Assembly (NCBI GenBank): GCA_963976625.1
Contig: CAXBLA010000014.1
Span: forward strand, 1-64,000
Source: UBA1924 sp963976625
GTDB taxonomy: Bacteria > Planctomycetota > Phycisphaerae > Phycisphaerales > UBA1924
Length of the DNA: 64,000 nucleotides
Direction: 5' to 3'
Notes under the pieces: generated by a model
What the model saw: only the letters and a program-made list of their open reading frames with translations
What the model was told of the DNA's origin: nothing
Database searches by the model: none
Position numbers and translations under genes: made by a program
In this document: one piece after another, positions 51,478-60,735 of the stretch
How the letters are laid out: each line of letters begins with the position of its first letter
How positions within the stretch are numbered: position 1 is the stretch's first letter

Positions 51478-52338
51478 TCAGCTCATGGTCGGGAAGCTTT
51501 GCGTCGCGACGGCCAGCGTGCCGCCGCGTGCGCGGGTGCGGAGCATTTGTGCCTGCAGGTGGCGGCCCGGGCAGGCGGTGGAGCGGAGCTCTTGGTGCGT
51601 GTGCACATTGCCCAGCGGCACATGGAATCGCTCCATGGCGTAGGCGATCATTTTGTTGAGCGATGCGAGGGTCGCGCTCGTTGGCTTGATCTGTTCGTAG
51701 TTGCCGAAGACGACGATGCCCAGGTTGCCCGGGTTGTGGTCTTTGACATGGGCGCCCTGGAGATTGAGCGGGCGGGCCTGCCAGATGCGGCCGCTGGGAT
51801 CGATGGCGAAGTGGTACCCGATGTCGGCCCAGCCGTTGTTGAGGTGCCCGCGTCGGATCAGGTTCATGCGGCGGAGCGAGTCTGCGTAGGACCCGGACGG
51901 GACGGGCATGATCGCGTCGTGGTGGACGGTGATGTGGCGGATGTTGGTCATGGGGTCGGCGAGCCATTGCTTGGGGGCGGCCGAGGTCCACTTGGTGCGT
52001 GGGATTACAAAGGATGGGATCGCTGTGAGGGGGAGCGTCGAGGGCTGGGCTTCGATGCTCGGGGTGTGCGGGCGCGGGGTGTAGACGCGGGTTGCGGGTG
52101 ATGAGGTGTGGGCGATCGGATCGTTGGGGATGGGATCGCCGAGCGAGCCGTTGAGCTTTTTGTTGCGCGATTGGGCGGCGCTGGCGCACCCGCCGAGCGA
52201 TGAGATCGCGCCCAGGGCGATGGCGGCTGATCCGGCCTTGGCGGCCAGGCTCATCGCTTTGCGTCGGGACAGCCCAGCGGAGTCGGGTTTGATGACCGAA
52301 TCTGCACAGTGATCGGGATTGGATTGGGTGTTGCTCAC
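51478..52338 (-). CDS. N-acetylmuramoyl-L-alanine amidase (Amidase_2/PGRP type), Tat lipoprotein
   Basis: The 286-aa exported amidase has a twin-arginine signal (LSRRKAMSLAAKAG) that ends in a lipobox (LGGC near residue 51). A Pro-rich linker leads to the Amidase_2 domain. Zinc ligands are HITVHHDAI, HTHQELRSTACPGR (His and Cys); GYHFAIDPSGRIWQARP is the central motif. It cleaves the MurNAc-L-Ala bond of peptidoglycan. Start GTG at 52338 is chosen; TTG six codons upstream is possible. Confidence 0.88.
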   Translation of the reverse strand: MSNTQSNPDHCADSVIKPDSAGLSRRKAMSLAAKAGSAAIALGAISSLGGCASAAQSRNKKLNGSLGDPIPNDPIAHTSSPATRVYTPRPHTPSIEAQPSTLPLTAIPSFVIPRTKWTSAAPKQWLADPMTNIRHITVHHDAIMPVPSGSYADSLRRMNLIRRGHLNNGWADIGYHFAIDPSGRIWQARPLNLQGAHVKDHNPGNLGIVVFGNYEQIKPTSATLASLNKMIAYAMERFHVPLGNVHTHQELRSTACPGRHLQAQMLRTRARGGTLAVATQSFPTMS

Positions 52339-52594
52339 GGATAATCTTTCGGCCAAATTGGATGCCGACCCACAATCCTATTGCCAAGATCGCGCCAAGG
52401 CGAGCCGGGAAACCGCCCACAGGCTCTACGCAATCGGATCAGGAGGGTTGCACGGGGGGATTGAGCGGGCGTCGGGGGGTGTCTCTTGAAGACAAATCTG
52501 CTTGCTGGCGTGCAGAATGGGATGGGCGGGGGCGATATCATACGGCTCAGGACGATAGAACACGGTTTACTAGTACACGCACAGAGGATTACAC

Positions 52595-53530
52595 ATGTTT
52601 CTACAAGATGAAGCCGCGACGGCAATCGAACAAGCAGAGGGCGCAGTTGTCGCCGACGGGGGGGCCACGGTCAACAGCGGATTTGGCGAGCTCGTCTCTC
52701 GCGTGAGCGAGGGCGACATGAGCGGGGAGACCTGGATGCTCGCATGGGAGACGGTCGGGCAGCCGGTCGTGCTCGCGATCGTTCTTATTATCGCGGTGAT
52801 GATCATCGCGGGTTGGGTGCGCCGGCTGGCCACCAAGGCCTGCCGGAAGGCGAATGTTGAGGAAACGCTCGCGCGGTTCTTGGGCAACATGCTCCGCTAC
52901 CTGGTGCTGTTCGCAGGCGGCATCGCGATCTTGGGCACGCTCGGGATCGAGACCACCAGCTTCGCGGCTGTGCTCGCGGCGGCGGGCTTCGCGGTCGGCA
53001 TGGCGATGTCGGGGATGCTCGGTAATGTTGCTGCGGGCGTGATGCTGCTCTTCTTCCGTCCGTTCAAGGTCAACGATGTGGTCAACGCCGGGGGCACGAC
53101 GGGCAAGGTCATCGAGATCGGCCTGTTCACGACCGTGTTTGATACCCCAGACAACCGTCGCATCATCGTGCCCAACGGCTCGATCTTCGGCGGCACCATC
53201 GAGAATATCTCACACCACGATACACGACGCGTCGCGGTTTCGGTCGGGACTGATTACGGCGCGGATATCGATCAGGCACGCGAGGTCATGCTGGCGGCGG
53301 CCAAGGCCTGCGAGGGCGTGCTGCAAGATCCGGAACCGGCTGTGGTGCTCACCGGGCTGGGCGGCTCGTCGATCGACTGGAGCGTGCGTGTCTGGGTGAA
53401 CGCTTCTGACTTCTGGCCCGTCTCCGATCGGCTCACCCGCGATGTGAAGTACGCGCTTGATAAGGCGGAGATCGGGATCCCGTTCCCGCAGATGGATGTG
53501 CACCTCGACGGCAAGGTTGCTCAGTCGTAA
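52595..53530 (+). CDS. mscS: Small-conductance mechanosensitive channel (MscS type)
   Basis: The 311-aa protein has an N-terminal 45-residue acidic/Ala-rich stretch, three TM helices (VVLAIVLIIAVMIIAGW, YLVLFAGGIAILGTLG, and the Gly/Ala-rich pore helix FAVGMAMSGMLGNVAAGVMLLFF near 135-160). The cytosolic beta domain shows GTTGKVIEIGLFTT and the VPNGSIF motif. It releases solutes on osmotic downshock. A strong terminator follows. Confidence 0.93.
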   Translation: MFLQDEAATAIEQAEGAVVADGGATVNSGFGELVSRVSEGDMSGETWMLAWETVGQPVVLAIVLIIAVMIIAGWVRRLATKACRKANVEETLARFLGNMLRYLVLFAGGIAILGTLGIETTSFAAVLAAAGFAVGMAMSGMLGNVAAGVMLLFFRPFKVNDVVNAGGTTGKVIEIGLFTTVFDTPDNRRIIVPNGSIFGGTIENISHHDTRRVAVSVGTDYGADIDQAREVMLAAAKACEGVLQDPEPAVVLTGLGGSSIDWSVRVWVNASDFWPVSDRLTRDVKYALDKAEIGIPFPQMDVHLDGKVAQS

Positions 53531-53556
53531 GCGAGCATGAAAACAGTTTACTTTAG

Positions 53557-53581
53557 ACCCACGCTCCGGCGTGGGTTTTTT
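53557..53581 (+). terminator. Intrinsic terminator after mscS
   Basis: The perfect stem ACCCACGC/GCGTGGGT has a TCCG loop and is followed by a T-run that reaches the 3' end of asnB. Confidence 0.9.
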
Positions 53582-55649
53582 ATGCGCGATCAGCAGGATC
53601 GGTTGATACAGCTTTGGTGGTTCGATCGAGCCACTTGCTCCAGATCGAGAGGACGAGGAGCATGTAGAGGCGTTGTGAGTGATCGCGCCCGTGCCAAGGG
53701 TTGATGGATTGTTCGCCGGCCGCGTCGTGCTCTTTGAGCATTGTTTGGACGAAGTTCATGTTGATCTCGACACCGACATCCGCGAGCCCCGGGAATGGGT
53801 CGGTGGATTCGAGGTGGTCGTAGAGGAGCTGACGCATGCCGCCGTAGTCGGAGCGGAACCACTCGCCGACGGGGATCGCGAAGCCCTGCTTGGGGCGGTC
53901 GACGATGTGGTCGGGGAGGTATTTGCGGGCGACTTGTTTGAGGAGGCCTTTGCGCTGGCCTTTGGGCATGAGTTCGCGGAGGGGTGCAGCGAGGCATGCT
54001 CGAACCAGTTCAGATGAGAGATAGGGGCTGCGGACTTCGAGCGCGACGGACATTGACGCAGTATCTACTTTCCTGAGCAGGTCATTGGGAAGGTAATCAT
54101 CGAAGTCTGTGCGGAGTGGGTCGGTGTCCATACTCAGTGGGGAAGTTGCCCATTGATTGTTTGGAAGAAGCTCGCTGAGCTGAGAGAGAGGGAAGATTGA
54201 TATGAGATCGTGATAGCGTTCGCCGGACCTGGCGGCTTGAAGCAAGCGGTAGAGCTTGCTCGACATGCTGGACGGTTTCTTTGTGGGGATGTGCTTGTGT
54301 TGTAATCGGCGGAGTTGTCTCCAGTGTCTGTTGAGCAGTGCTTCGGCGGAGTATCGCTGGTATCCACCAAAGAGTTCGTCAGCCCCATCCCCGCCGAGTA
54401 CGACGCTGACATGCTCCTTCGCTGCTTTGCACACCCAATAGGTCGGCAGGAGCGAGCTGTCGCCGAATGGCAATCCAAGCTGTTCGATCAGGCCGATGAG
54501 GTCTGATGCTGCCTGTGAATTGCATTCGAGTGTGTGGTGCTTTGATCCAATGTGATCCGCAACCAGCTGAGCATGCCGTGACTCATCGTACCGGGCGGAA
54601 GGCATTTTCATTGTAAATGTGTGTGGTGTGTTCCCAGTCTGCTGGGTGTGTATCTGTGTAATCGCTGCAATGAGCGATGAGTCGATCCCTCCTGAGAGAA
54701 AAACACCTACCGGAACATCGGCATCGAGTCGGGAGAGCACAGCATTCGAAATTAGAGACTCGACTTGGTCAGCGTCGATTGAATTGGATCGAGTGGGCGA
54801 TGGCATCTTGGAGGATCTTGTTCCAACTCGATGCGTAGGGCGTTCGATATTAAAGTTCCGCACTGGATCTCTCGGGAAGAGTTCCCATTCATTTGGCTGG
54901 AGTTGATAAACGGAAGAAGTCGGCGAAATCCAATCCCAGCCATATCGAATCCAATCTTGGATGGATGGAATTTGCCGATCTATAACAGGTGCTTCTGGTT
55001 GAATACATTTGCTTCCCCGAATCAAACCGGTAATCACGGAAGAGTACAGAATCCCGGATTGGATATTGAGCTTATAGAGTGATTTTTCTCCAACGAGATC
55101 ACGCCCGCTCGCCAGCTGTCCTGTTGATCGATCCCAGATGAGGTGTGTGTACATCGCTTCAAGGCGATCTTGCATTTGTCCATTCCATGCTCGCCACCCG
55201 TGCACGAGCACTTCGGTATCTGAATGATCCGTCTCGAACACATGGCCCTGGGCTTCGAGCTCGGCTCGGAGTTGGCGGTGGTTATAGATGCAGCCGTTGA
55301 AGACGACGGCGACGAGGGGTTTGTTGGGTTCGATCTCGGAGGCGATGATTGGGGTTTCGCCGGGCTGGTAGGTGAGGTCGGGGCGGAGGGTTTCGCCGTC
55401 GTGGACCATGGGCTGGTGGCCGCCGGCGTGGTCGATGATGCTGAGCCGGCGGTGGACGAGTGCGATGTCGACGATGGTGCCGTCTTCGCGCACTGCGCGA
55501 TCGCGGAAGCGGCCTTGGGCGTCGGGGCCGCGGTGTTTGATGGATTCGTCGAGGATGTCGAGCCAGGCTTCGGGGATGGACTCTAATGGTGGCGGGGGGG
55601 GGCCGTCCTTGGGGTCATGGATCTGGATGATGCCGGCGAGGCCGCACAT
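53580..55649 (-). CDS. asnB: Asparagine synthase (glutamine-hydrolysing)
   Basis: The 689-aa enzyme begins with catalytic Cys2 (MCGLAGII), with HRGPDAQG and RRLSIID in the glutaminase domain. The synthetase domain has the PP-loop FLSGGIDSSLIAAI near residue 310, GGDGADELFGGYQRY near 405, and ALEVRSPYLS near 545. It is longer than E. coli AsnB and resembles AsnB of polysaccharide or amidotransferase clusters. Residues about 137-546 are coded by DNA visibly poorer in GC than both ends, suggesting a recombinant middle. The stop of the upstream membrane protein overlaps its start (TAATG). Confidence 0.95.
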   Translation of the reverse strand: MCGLAGIIQIHDPKDGPPPPPLESIPEAWLDILDESIKHRGPDAQGRFRDRAVREDGTIVDIALVHRRLSIIDHAGGHQPMVHDGETLRPDLTYQPGETPIIASEIEPNKPLVAVVFNGCIYNHRQLRAELEAQGHVFETDHSDTEVLVHGWRAWNGQMQDRLEAMYTHLIWDRSTGQLASGRDLVGEKSLYKLNIQSGILYSSVITGLIRGSKCIQPEAPVIDRQIPSIQDWIRYGWDWISPTSSVYQLQPNEWELFPRDPVRNFNIERPTHRVGTRSSKMPSPTRSNSIDADQVESLISNAVLSRLDADVPVGVFLSGGIDSSLIAAITQIHTQQTGNTPHTFTMKMPSARYDESRHAQLVADHIGSKHHTLECNSQAASDLIGLIEQLGLPFGDSSLLPTYWVCKAAKEHVSVVLGGDGADELFGGYQRYSAEALLNRHWRQLRRLQHKHIPTKKPSSMSSKLYRLLQAARSGERYHDLISIFPLSQLSELLPNNQWATSPLSMDTDPLRTDFDDYLPNDLLRKVDTASMSVALEVRSPYLSSELVRACLAAPLRELMPKGQRKGLLKQVARKYLPDHIVDRPKQGFAIPVGEWFRSDYGGMRQLLYDHLESTDPFPGLADVGVEINMNFVQTMLKEHDAAGEQSINPWHGRDHSQRLYMLLVLSIWSKWLDRTTKAVSTDPADRA

Positions 55650-56224
55650 TAGTGGGGGGCCTTGTCAGGGGTGGTTGGCTTGGCCTGTTCGTTGTGTTGG
55701 TCGTCGTGCTTTTCGTCGTGCTGATCAAAGAGTCCGGTTTGGTAGCCCCAGATGGTGTGGAGGATCCGGGTGACGATCATCGCGGCGATGAACGAAGTGA
55801 CGAATGCCCAGCCGGTGGTGAAGCTGGTGTAGTGGAGCAGTGACCACATGCCGCCCATGGAGATGAGCGCGAAGATCGGGACGAGGGCGATGCGTTCGGC
55901 TTGGACCCGTCCGACATCGAGGAGGAAGTTCTTCGAGCGTTTGTCTTTGGGTGTGGTCAGCTTGTCGGCGATGCCGGACTGTTCGAGGGGGCGCCAGTGG
56001 TTGGCGATCCAGTGGAGCCCAAAGTACAGCGCGATGTCGATGGTGGTGTCGAGAATATAGGCGATGACGGAGATTTTGAACTTGTGCTCGGTGCCGATGT
56101 ATTCGGCGATGAGCATGATCGGGTACTTGGCGATCAGGATCGAGAGGAGCCCGGCGAGGAACACATTGACATTGATGTTGACCACCCGTTTGCGCTGGTA
56201 GAACTTGAAGGCGCGTTTGGGCAT
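55649..56224 (-). CDS. Hypothetical membrane protein
   Basis: The 191-aa protein has four hydrophobic segments (VFLAGLLSILIAKYPIMLIA, ISVIAYILDTTIDIALYFGLHW, ALVPIFALISMGGMW, FVTSFIAAMIVTRILH), a basic start (MPKRAFKFYQRKR) and a His/Asp-rich tail (QHDEKHDDQHNEQ) that could bind metal. No family is recognised. Its stop codon shares a base with the asnB start, which implies translational coupling. Confidence 0.7.
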   Translation of the reverse strand: MPKRAFKFYQRKRVVNINVNVFLAGLLSILIAKYPIMLIAEYIGTEHKFKISVIAYILDTTIDIALYFGLHWIANHWRPLEQSGIADKLTTPKDKRSKNFLLDVGRVQAERIALVPIFALISMGGMWSLLHYTSFTTGWAFVTSFIAAMIVTRILHTIWGYQTGLFDQHDEKHDDQHNEQAKPTTPDKAPH

Positions 56225-56261
56225 GGGGGCTCCGGGAGTGGTTAAATAATGATTGCTTCTC

Positions 56262-57323
56262 TTAGAACGATCGGCTGATCACCGCGTCGGCGATCAGCCC
56301 AAGCATGGATCGCCCGGCGGATTCGGGGATCGGGGCGAGGGCGTCCTTGGCCCGCTGGACATACGACGCGGCGAGGGATTGGGTTGCTTCAACGGAACCG
56401 GATTGACGGATCGCCTGAATCAGTTCTTCGAGTACGGCTGGGTCGCAATCGCCGGTGGCGGCTTGCTGGATCAGCGTCAGCGAACGCGGGGCGTCGTCGG
56501 CGGGGATGTTGCGGAGGTGGTGGATCAGGGGGTAGGTGAGCTTGCCCTTTTCGAGGTCCTTGCCGACGGACTTGCCGACGGTCTCTTGGGTGCCCAGCAG
56601 GTCGAGCACATCGTCCTGGATCTGGAAGGCGATGCCCAGCGAGCGTCCGAAATCAGTCAGCGCGTTGGTGATCGGGTGGTCGGATTGATCAAAGCCCAGC
56701 GTCGAGAGGGCGCCCAGCTCGCAGGCGGCGCCGATGAGGGCGGCGGTCTTGCGTTCGAGGATCTCGATGTAGGTGGGCTCGTCGAGCGAGAGATTCTCGC
56801 GGTTGTGCAGCTGGAGCAGCTCGCCCGTGCACATGACGGCCGAGGCTCTGCCGACGATCTGCGACGGGATTGGGGAGTTGAGCGAGGAGCAGAGTTCGTA
56901 GGCCGAGGCGATGAGGTAGTCGCCCAGGATGACGGAGGTCTCGTTGCCCTTGAGCATATTGATGGTCTGCCCGCGGCGACGGATCTCGGCTTCGTCGAGG
57001 ACATCGTCGTGGACGAGGGTGGCCATGTGCACCATCTCGCACACCGCGGCGCTGGTGATGTGGGCGTTGGTGACGAGCTGGTCTCGATCGTCGCTGGCGA
57101 GCAGGGCGTCGAACTTGCTGTTGGCGGCCATCCCGCACAGGATCACGAGTGTGGGCCTGAGCATCTTGCCCCGGTAGCGTTCGATGTGTTCGCACATCTC
57201 GTCGACTGGTGGCAGATCCGAGCGGAGCTGGTCGGCGAAGACGGTCTCGACACGCGGGAGCGCGTCGAACAGCACGCCTTCGAGGGCGGCCAGCTCTTGG
57301 GGGATATCAATAGCGCCTTGCAT
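56262..57323 (-). CDS. Polyprenyl synthetase (trans-isoprenyl diphosphate synthase)
   Basis: The 353-aa enzyme condenses IPP with allylic diphosphates to make long-chain prenyl chains for quinones or undecaprenol. First Asp-rich motif LVHDDVLDEAEIRRRG near residue 105, second FQIQDDVLDLLG near 235, and GKDLEKGKLTYPLI after it. An in-frame ATG at 57368 overlaps the upstream methyltransferase stop (ATGACTAA); I prefer 57323. Product length cannot be predicted confidently. Confidence 0.93.
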   Translation of the reverse strand: MQGAIDIPQELAALEGVLFDALPRVETVFADQLRSDLPPVDEMCEHIERYRGKMLRPTLVILCGMAANSKFDALLASDDRDQLVTNAHITSAAVCEMVHMATLVHDDVLDEAEIRRRGQTINMLKGNETSVILGDYLIASAYELCSSLNSPIPSQIVGRASAVMCTGELLQLHNRENLSLDEPTYIEILERKTAALIGAACELGALSTLGFDQSDHPITNALTDFGRSLGIAFQIQDDVLDLLGTQETVGKSVGKDLEKGKLTYPLIHHLRNIPADDAPRSLTLIQQAATGDCDPAVLEELIQAIRQSGSVEATQSLAASYVQRAKDALAPIPESAGRSMLGLIADAVISRSF

Positions 57324-57360
57324 AATCGGTTCCGATACAGATGGGTGGCTTATGGGTGGC

Positions 57361-58272
57361 TTAGTCATAGGCGACGATGTAGGAGATGAACGCGGGATCG
57401 GCGTCGCCTTCGAGCGAGGGCTCGTAGATGCCGTTGCCGTCTTCTTCGTCGTCCTCGTCGTCGCCCTCCCAGTACACAACGACATTGGCGAAGCCGGCTT
57501 CACTGAGCAGCTCGCGGATCTCTGGCATGGACCAGAGTCGCCAGTGGTAGATAAACGCGTCCTTGATCTTGGTCTTGTCGGGGAACTTGAAGTGGATTCG
57601 GCACTCCATGTCGCCGGTGATCGGGTTGAAGCGCTTTTGTTCCCAGATATAGGTGAAGACGCGCCCTGGGCCGTCGTCGATTTTCTTTTCTTCGGTGGTT
57701 TCGGTCATGGCCTCGGAGCCGCCGTAGTGATCGAGGAAGAATACGCCGTCCTCGCCCAGGCTCTCGCGGACGGCGATGAAGTAGTTGCGGAGCTGTTCGC
57801 GGGTTTTGAAGAGCCAGTAGCTGAAGTTCATCGCCAGCACGCAGTCGGAGCCTTTGGCGTCGCCCGGGGTGAGCACATCGCGGCAGATCAGTTTGATCCG
57901 ATCGGCGGCCTGCGGATCGAGCTTAGCGACATGGTTCTCGTGCCCGAAGTCGAGCGTTGGCTGATCAAGATCGAGCCCGATGGCGGTGTTGGCGGGGTCG
58001 CGCCGGACCCATTCGGCGGAGGTGTTGCCGGTGCCGCAGAAATCTTCGCGGAGCGTGGTGGCTTTGCGGCCGCGGATTTGCTCGAAGGTCTCTTCGACGA
58101 AGTCGATCTCGGCTTCGACATTCTGTACCGAGAGCTGGTAGAGCTCGTGCTTGTCGGTGGTGGAGGCGGAGAACGCGCCGGTCTTGGCGGCTTTCTGAGC
58201 GGCCTTGGCTTCGAGTTTTTGCTGTCTGCTGGACTTATTGGGCGTCTGGTTAGGCATTGTGGTGGCACTCAT
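57361..58272 (-). CDS. Class I SAM-dependent methyltransferase
   Basis: The 303-aa protein has a basic N-terminus (KSSRQQKLEAKAAQKAAK) and a Rossmann methyltransferase domain. The motif I region is LREDFCGTGNTSAEWVRR near residue 74, AIGLDLD follows, and VLAMNFSYWLFKTRE is the post-II strand. A conserved LDHYGGSEAM and YHWRLWSMPEIRELLSEAGF follow. The substrate is unknown; this arrangement is shared by many uncharacterised bacterial methyltransferases. The polyprenyl synthase gene follows on the same strand. Confidence 0.85.
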   Translation of the reverse strand: MSATTMPNQTPNKSSRQQKLEAKAAQKAAKTGAFSASTTDKHELYQLSVQNVEAEIDFVEETFEQIRGRKATTLREDFCGTGNTSAEWVRRDPANTAIGLDLDQPTLDFGHENHVAKLDPQAADRIKLICRDVLTPGDAKGSDCVLAMNFSYWLFKTREQLRNYFIAVRESLGEDGVFFLDHYGGSEAMTETTEEKKIDDGPGRVFTYIWEQKRFNPITGDMECRIHFKFPDKTKIKDAFIYHWRLWSMPEIRELLSEAGFANVVVYWEGDDEDDEEDGNGIYEPSLEGDADPAFISYIVAYD

Positions 58273-58491
58273 TTTCGGAAATCTCCGTTTGCATCGAAAA
58301 GCCGAGAATCGCCCCCGGCGATGGGCCGAGATAGCTTCTCGATATGATAGGTGGGTTTCTTTGTCAAGGTCTCGTTATCAGACGAAACCGGCCCGCCCAA
58401 CTCTACAGCCAATAGAAACCATCTGGCCAATCGAAAGGCCAAGCGGGGCTCGCAAGACTACACTGGGTATCTATTTGGAGGAAAAAGACAC

Positions 58492-59835
58492 ATGCATCTC
58501 ACTATGGTCGGTACAGGATATGTTGGGCTCGTCACCGGGGTTTGCTTTGCCAACTCGGGCAACGATGTCATTTGCTTGGATGTCGATCCAGACAAGATCG
58601 AGAAGCTCGAGTCGGACATCTGCCCGATCTACGAGCCGGGTCTGACCGACCTGATGATCAAGAACCGCCAGTCGGGCCGGCTGACCTACACCCTCGACAA
58701 GATGCACGCGTATCAGTCTGCCGAGATGATCTTCATCTGTGTGGGCACGCCTTCGGACGAGAAGGGCCACACCGACATGACCTTTATCGATGGCGCGGCC
58801 GACGATATAGGGCACGCGATCAAGGAGCTGGGCCCCGACGCCAAGCCCAAGGTGATCGTGGTCAAATCAACCGTGCCCGTGGGCACAACCTTTCGGGTCA
58901 AGGAGCGCATCGCCGAGATCGTCGGCGATATCGAGTTCCATGTGGCCGACAACCCCGAGTTCCTCAAAGAGGGTGACGCGGTGACGGACTTTAACAAGCC
59001 AGACCGCGTGGTCGTGGGTGTGGAGTCCGAAGAAGTCGGCGAGACCTTCCGTGATCTCTACGACCCGTTTGTACGCAACGGGCACCCGATCTTCGTGATG
59101 GATGTGCTCAGCGCTGAGATGGTGAAATACGCATCGAACAACTTCCTGGCGACCAAAATCTCGTTCATCAACGAGATGGCCAACCTGTGCGAGGCCTACG
59201 GCGCGAACATCAACCGTGTCCGCGAGGGCATGTGCTCGGACTCACGCATCGGGCACGCCTTCTTGCACCCCGGTCTGGGCTACGGCGGCTCGTGCTTCCC
59301 CAAAGACACGCTCGCGTGCATTATGATGGGTGATAAGGCTGGCGTGACCACGCAGGTCTCGAACGCCGTCCATGGGACGAACGAACGCCAACGCAATATT
59401 TTCTTTAACAAGATCTTGGGGCACTTCGGCGGCGAATCCGGGCTCCAGGGCAAGAAGATCGCATTCTGGGGCTTGGCCTTCAAGCCACGCACCGACGACA
59501 TCCGCAAGGCACCCGCCCTCACCCTCGTCCGCAAGGCGCTGGGGTACGGGGCGATCTGCACCGGGTTTGATCCGGTCGCGGCTGACAATGTCCGCAAGGA
59601 GATGGGCGACACGATCTCGATCATCGACGACATGTACGAGTGCTGCAAGGACGCCGACGCGTTGGTGATCTCGACTGACTGGGCCGAGTTTAAGAGCCCG
59701 GACTTCGAGCGCCTCGCGAGCGTGATGAAGGGCAAGGTGATCTTTGATGGCCGAAACCTGTACCGTCGCCAGAGCTTGGGTGAGCTTGGGTTCCACTACT
59801 ACTCGGTGGGGCGATCAGCCGTCAAGCCGGTCTGA
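58492..59835 (+). CDS. UDP-glucose/GDP-mannose dehydrogenase family protein
   Basis: The 447-aa NAD-dependent enzyme oxidises a nucleotide sugar to its uronic acid. VGTGYVGLVTGVCFA is the Rossmann motif near residue 5. The catalytic Cys is in GYGGSCFPKDTLACI near 265. The conserved DNPEFLKEGDAV, KYASNNFLATKISFINE and FWGLAFKPRTDDIRKAP are present. UDP-glucose is the commonest substrate. GGAGGAAAAAG precedes ATG, and a TACACT -10 lies at 58459-58464. The terminator is at 59876. Confidence 0.94.
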   Translation: MHLTMVGTGYVGLVTGVCFANSGNDVICLDVDPDKIEKLESDICPIYEPGLTDLMIKNRQSGRLTYTLDKMHAYQSAEMIFICVGTPSDEKGHTDMTFIDGAADDIGHAIKELGPDAKPKVIVVKSTVPVGTTFRVKERIAEIVGDIEFHVADNPEFLKEGDAVTDFNKPDRVVVGVESEEVGETFRDLYDPFVRNGHPIFVMDVLSAEMVKYASNNFLATKISFINEMANLCEAYGANINRVREGMCSDSRIGHAFLHPGLGYGGSCFPKDTLACIMMGDKAGVTTQVSNAVHGTNERQRNIFFNKILGHFGGESGLQGKKIAFWGLAFKPRTDDIRKAPALTLVRKALGYGAICTGFDPVAADNVRKEMGDTISIIDDMYECCKDADALVISTDWAEFKSPDFERLASVMKGKVIFDGRNLYRRQSLGELGFHYYSVGRSAVKPV

Positions 59836-59849
59836 AACTGACCGAGCGA

Positions 59850-60704
59850 TCACCTTTTAGATTCAACTGACTCAGCAAGGCCCGGTGACGGGTCTTGTTG
59901 TTTATACGGGCGTATTCGATTCGCGTATTTGCACCGGCGGAGCCCGAGGTAGGCAAAGAGTTCGAAGATAAGAAAACCAGGGGCAAGGCTCAACAAAGTT
60001 GCAGCCAACACCACCGTACCAACCCATTGCGGCGGCGAGTTTGCGAATGTATCGTAGTATTCAGCCACTATTTCAACTTCAACATAGGGTGGAATTGGAT
60101 TCTTCTTCGCAACAAAAATCATGCTCGCAAGATTTGTCAACGCATAAAGGACGCTAACCATCAACCAACCCACACAACCATGGGCTGTAATGGCGATTGA
60201 TAGATTCTTCGTAAGTTTTCGACCCTTTGAGTTTGAAAAAACTCGAAGCCCTTTCGTCTCGATCACAGTCAAGAAACTAAAAACACAGAATGGAATCAGC
60301 ATAAAAGTAAACAGAACTATAAGAAATCCGAGTAAGTCCGAGCCCTTCGGGTGCTCAGGTTGAACAAGTAATGGTGACGCAAAGCCTGCCGAACCCACAA
60401 AGGCCGAAGCCATGATGGTCATGTAGGCGAGCAGTCTACTCCGTCGCAGGGTGGAATCGTTCAATATCGAGGCTGTGCGTTTCGGGTGCCGCAGTGTTAT
60501 CCACCAGGTCTTCACCATCGTGACAAAGCCCGGCTTCTGCTGCCACGGGGTGCCGATGCGTCGCTCGGGCAGGCTCTCGGTGATGGGTTTGGCGCATTCT
60601 GGGCATGGAGTCGCCGTGTCGAGCCCTTCGAGGATGTAGCCGCAGCGTTCGCAGAGGAGGGTGTAGTCGTCTTGCCATTCTCTCTTGCGTGTGCGTTTGG
60701 GCAT
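59850..60704 (-). CDS. Zinc-ribbon membrane protein
   Basis: The 284-aa protein begins with MPKRTRKREW and a Cys4 ribbon (CERCGYILEGLDTATPCPECA, about residues 17-38), then TPWQQKPGFVTMVKTWWITLRHPKR and at least four membrane helices. It is a cousin of the 26.6-27.8 kb protein. DNA encoding residues 1-91 is GC-rich; the rest is visibly AT-richer. TACTCT lies five bases before ATG, and the divergent solute-binding gene starts only 37 bases away. Confidence 0.72.
   Translation of the reverse strand: MPKRTRKREWQDDYTLLCERCGYILEGLDTATPCPECAKPITESLPERRIGTPWQQKPGFVTMVKTWWITLRHPKRTASILNDSTLRRSRLLAYMTIMASAFVGSAGFASPLLVQPEHPKGSDLLGFLIVLFTFMLIPFCVFSFLTVIETKGLRVFSNSKGRKLTKNLSIAITAHGCVGWLMVSVLYALTNLASMIFVAKKNPIPPYVEVEIVAEYYDTFANSPPQWVGTVVLAATLLSLAPGFLIFELFAYLGLRRCKYANRIRPYKQQDPSPGLAESVESKR
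59876..59903 (+). terminator. Intrinsic terminator of the sugar dehydrogenase gene
   Basis: The stem CAAGGCCCG/CGGGTCTTG (one G-T pair) with a GTGA loop is followed by a weak TTGTTT tail. Confidence 0.65.
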
Positions 60705-60709
60705 GGAGA

Positions 60710-60715
60710 AGAGTA
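60710..60715 (-). promoter_or_regulatory. -10-like TACTCT, leaderless start of the zinc-ribbon gene
   Basis: TACTCT ends five bases before the ATG at 60704. Confidence 0.4.
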
Positions 60716-60729
60716 GGGGGGGCTGGCCA

Positions 60730-60735
60730 TATACT
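60730..60735 (+). promoter_or_regulatory. -10-like TATACT, leaderless start of the solute-binding gene
   Basis: TATACT ends six bases before the ATG at 60742; it lies 14 bases from the oppositely oriented TACTCT. Confidence 0.5.

Noticed and set aside
60490..60510. Single TTATCCAC DnaA-box-like sequence
   Set aside because: It is isolated and inside a coding region, with no cluster.
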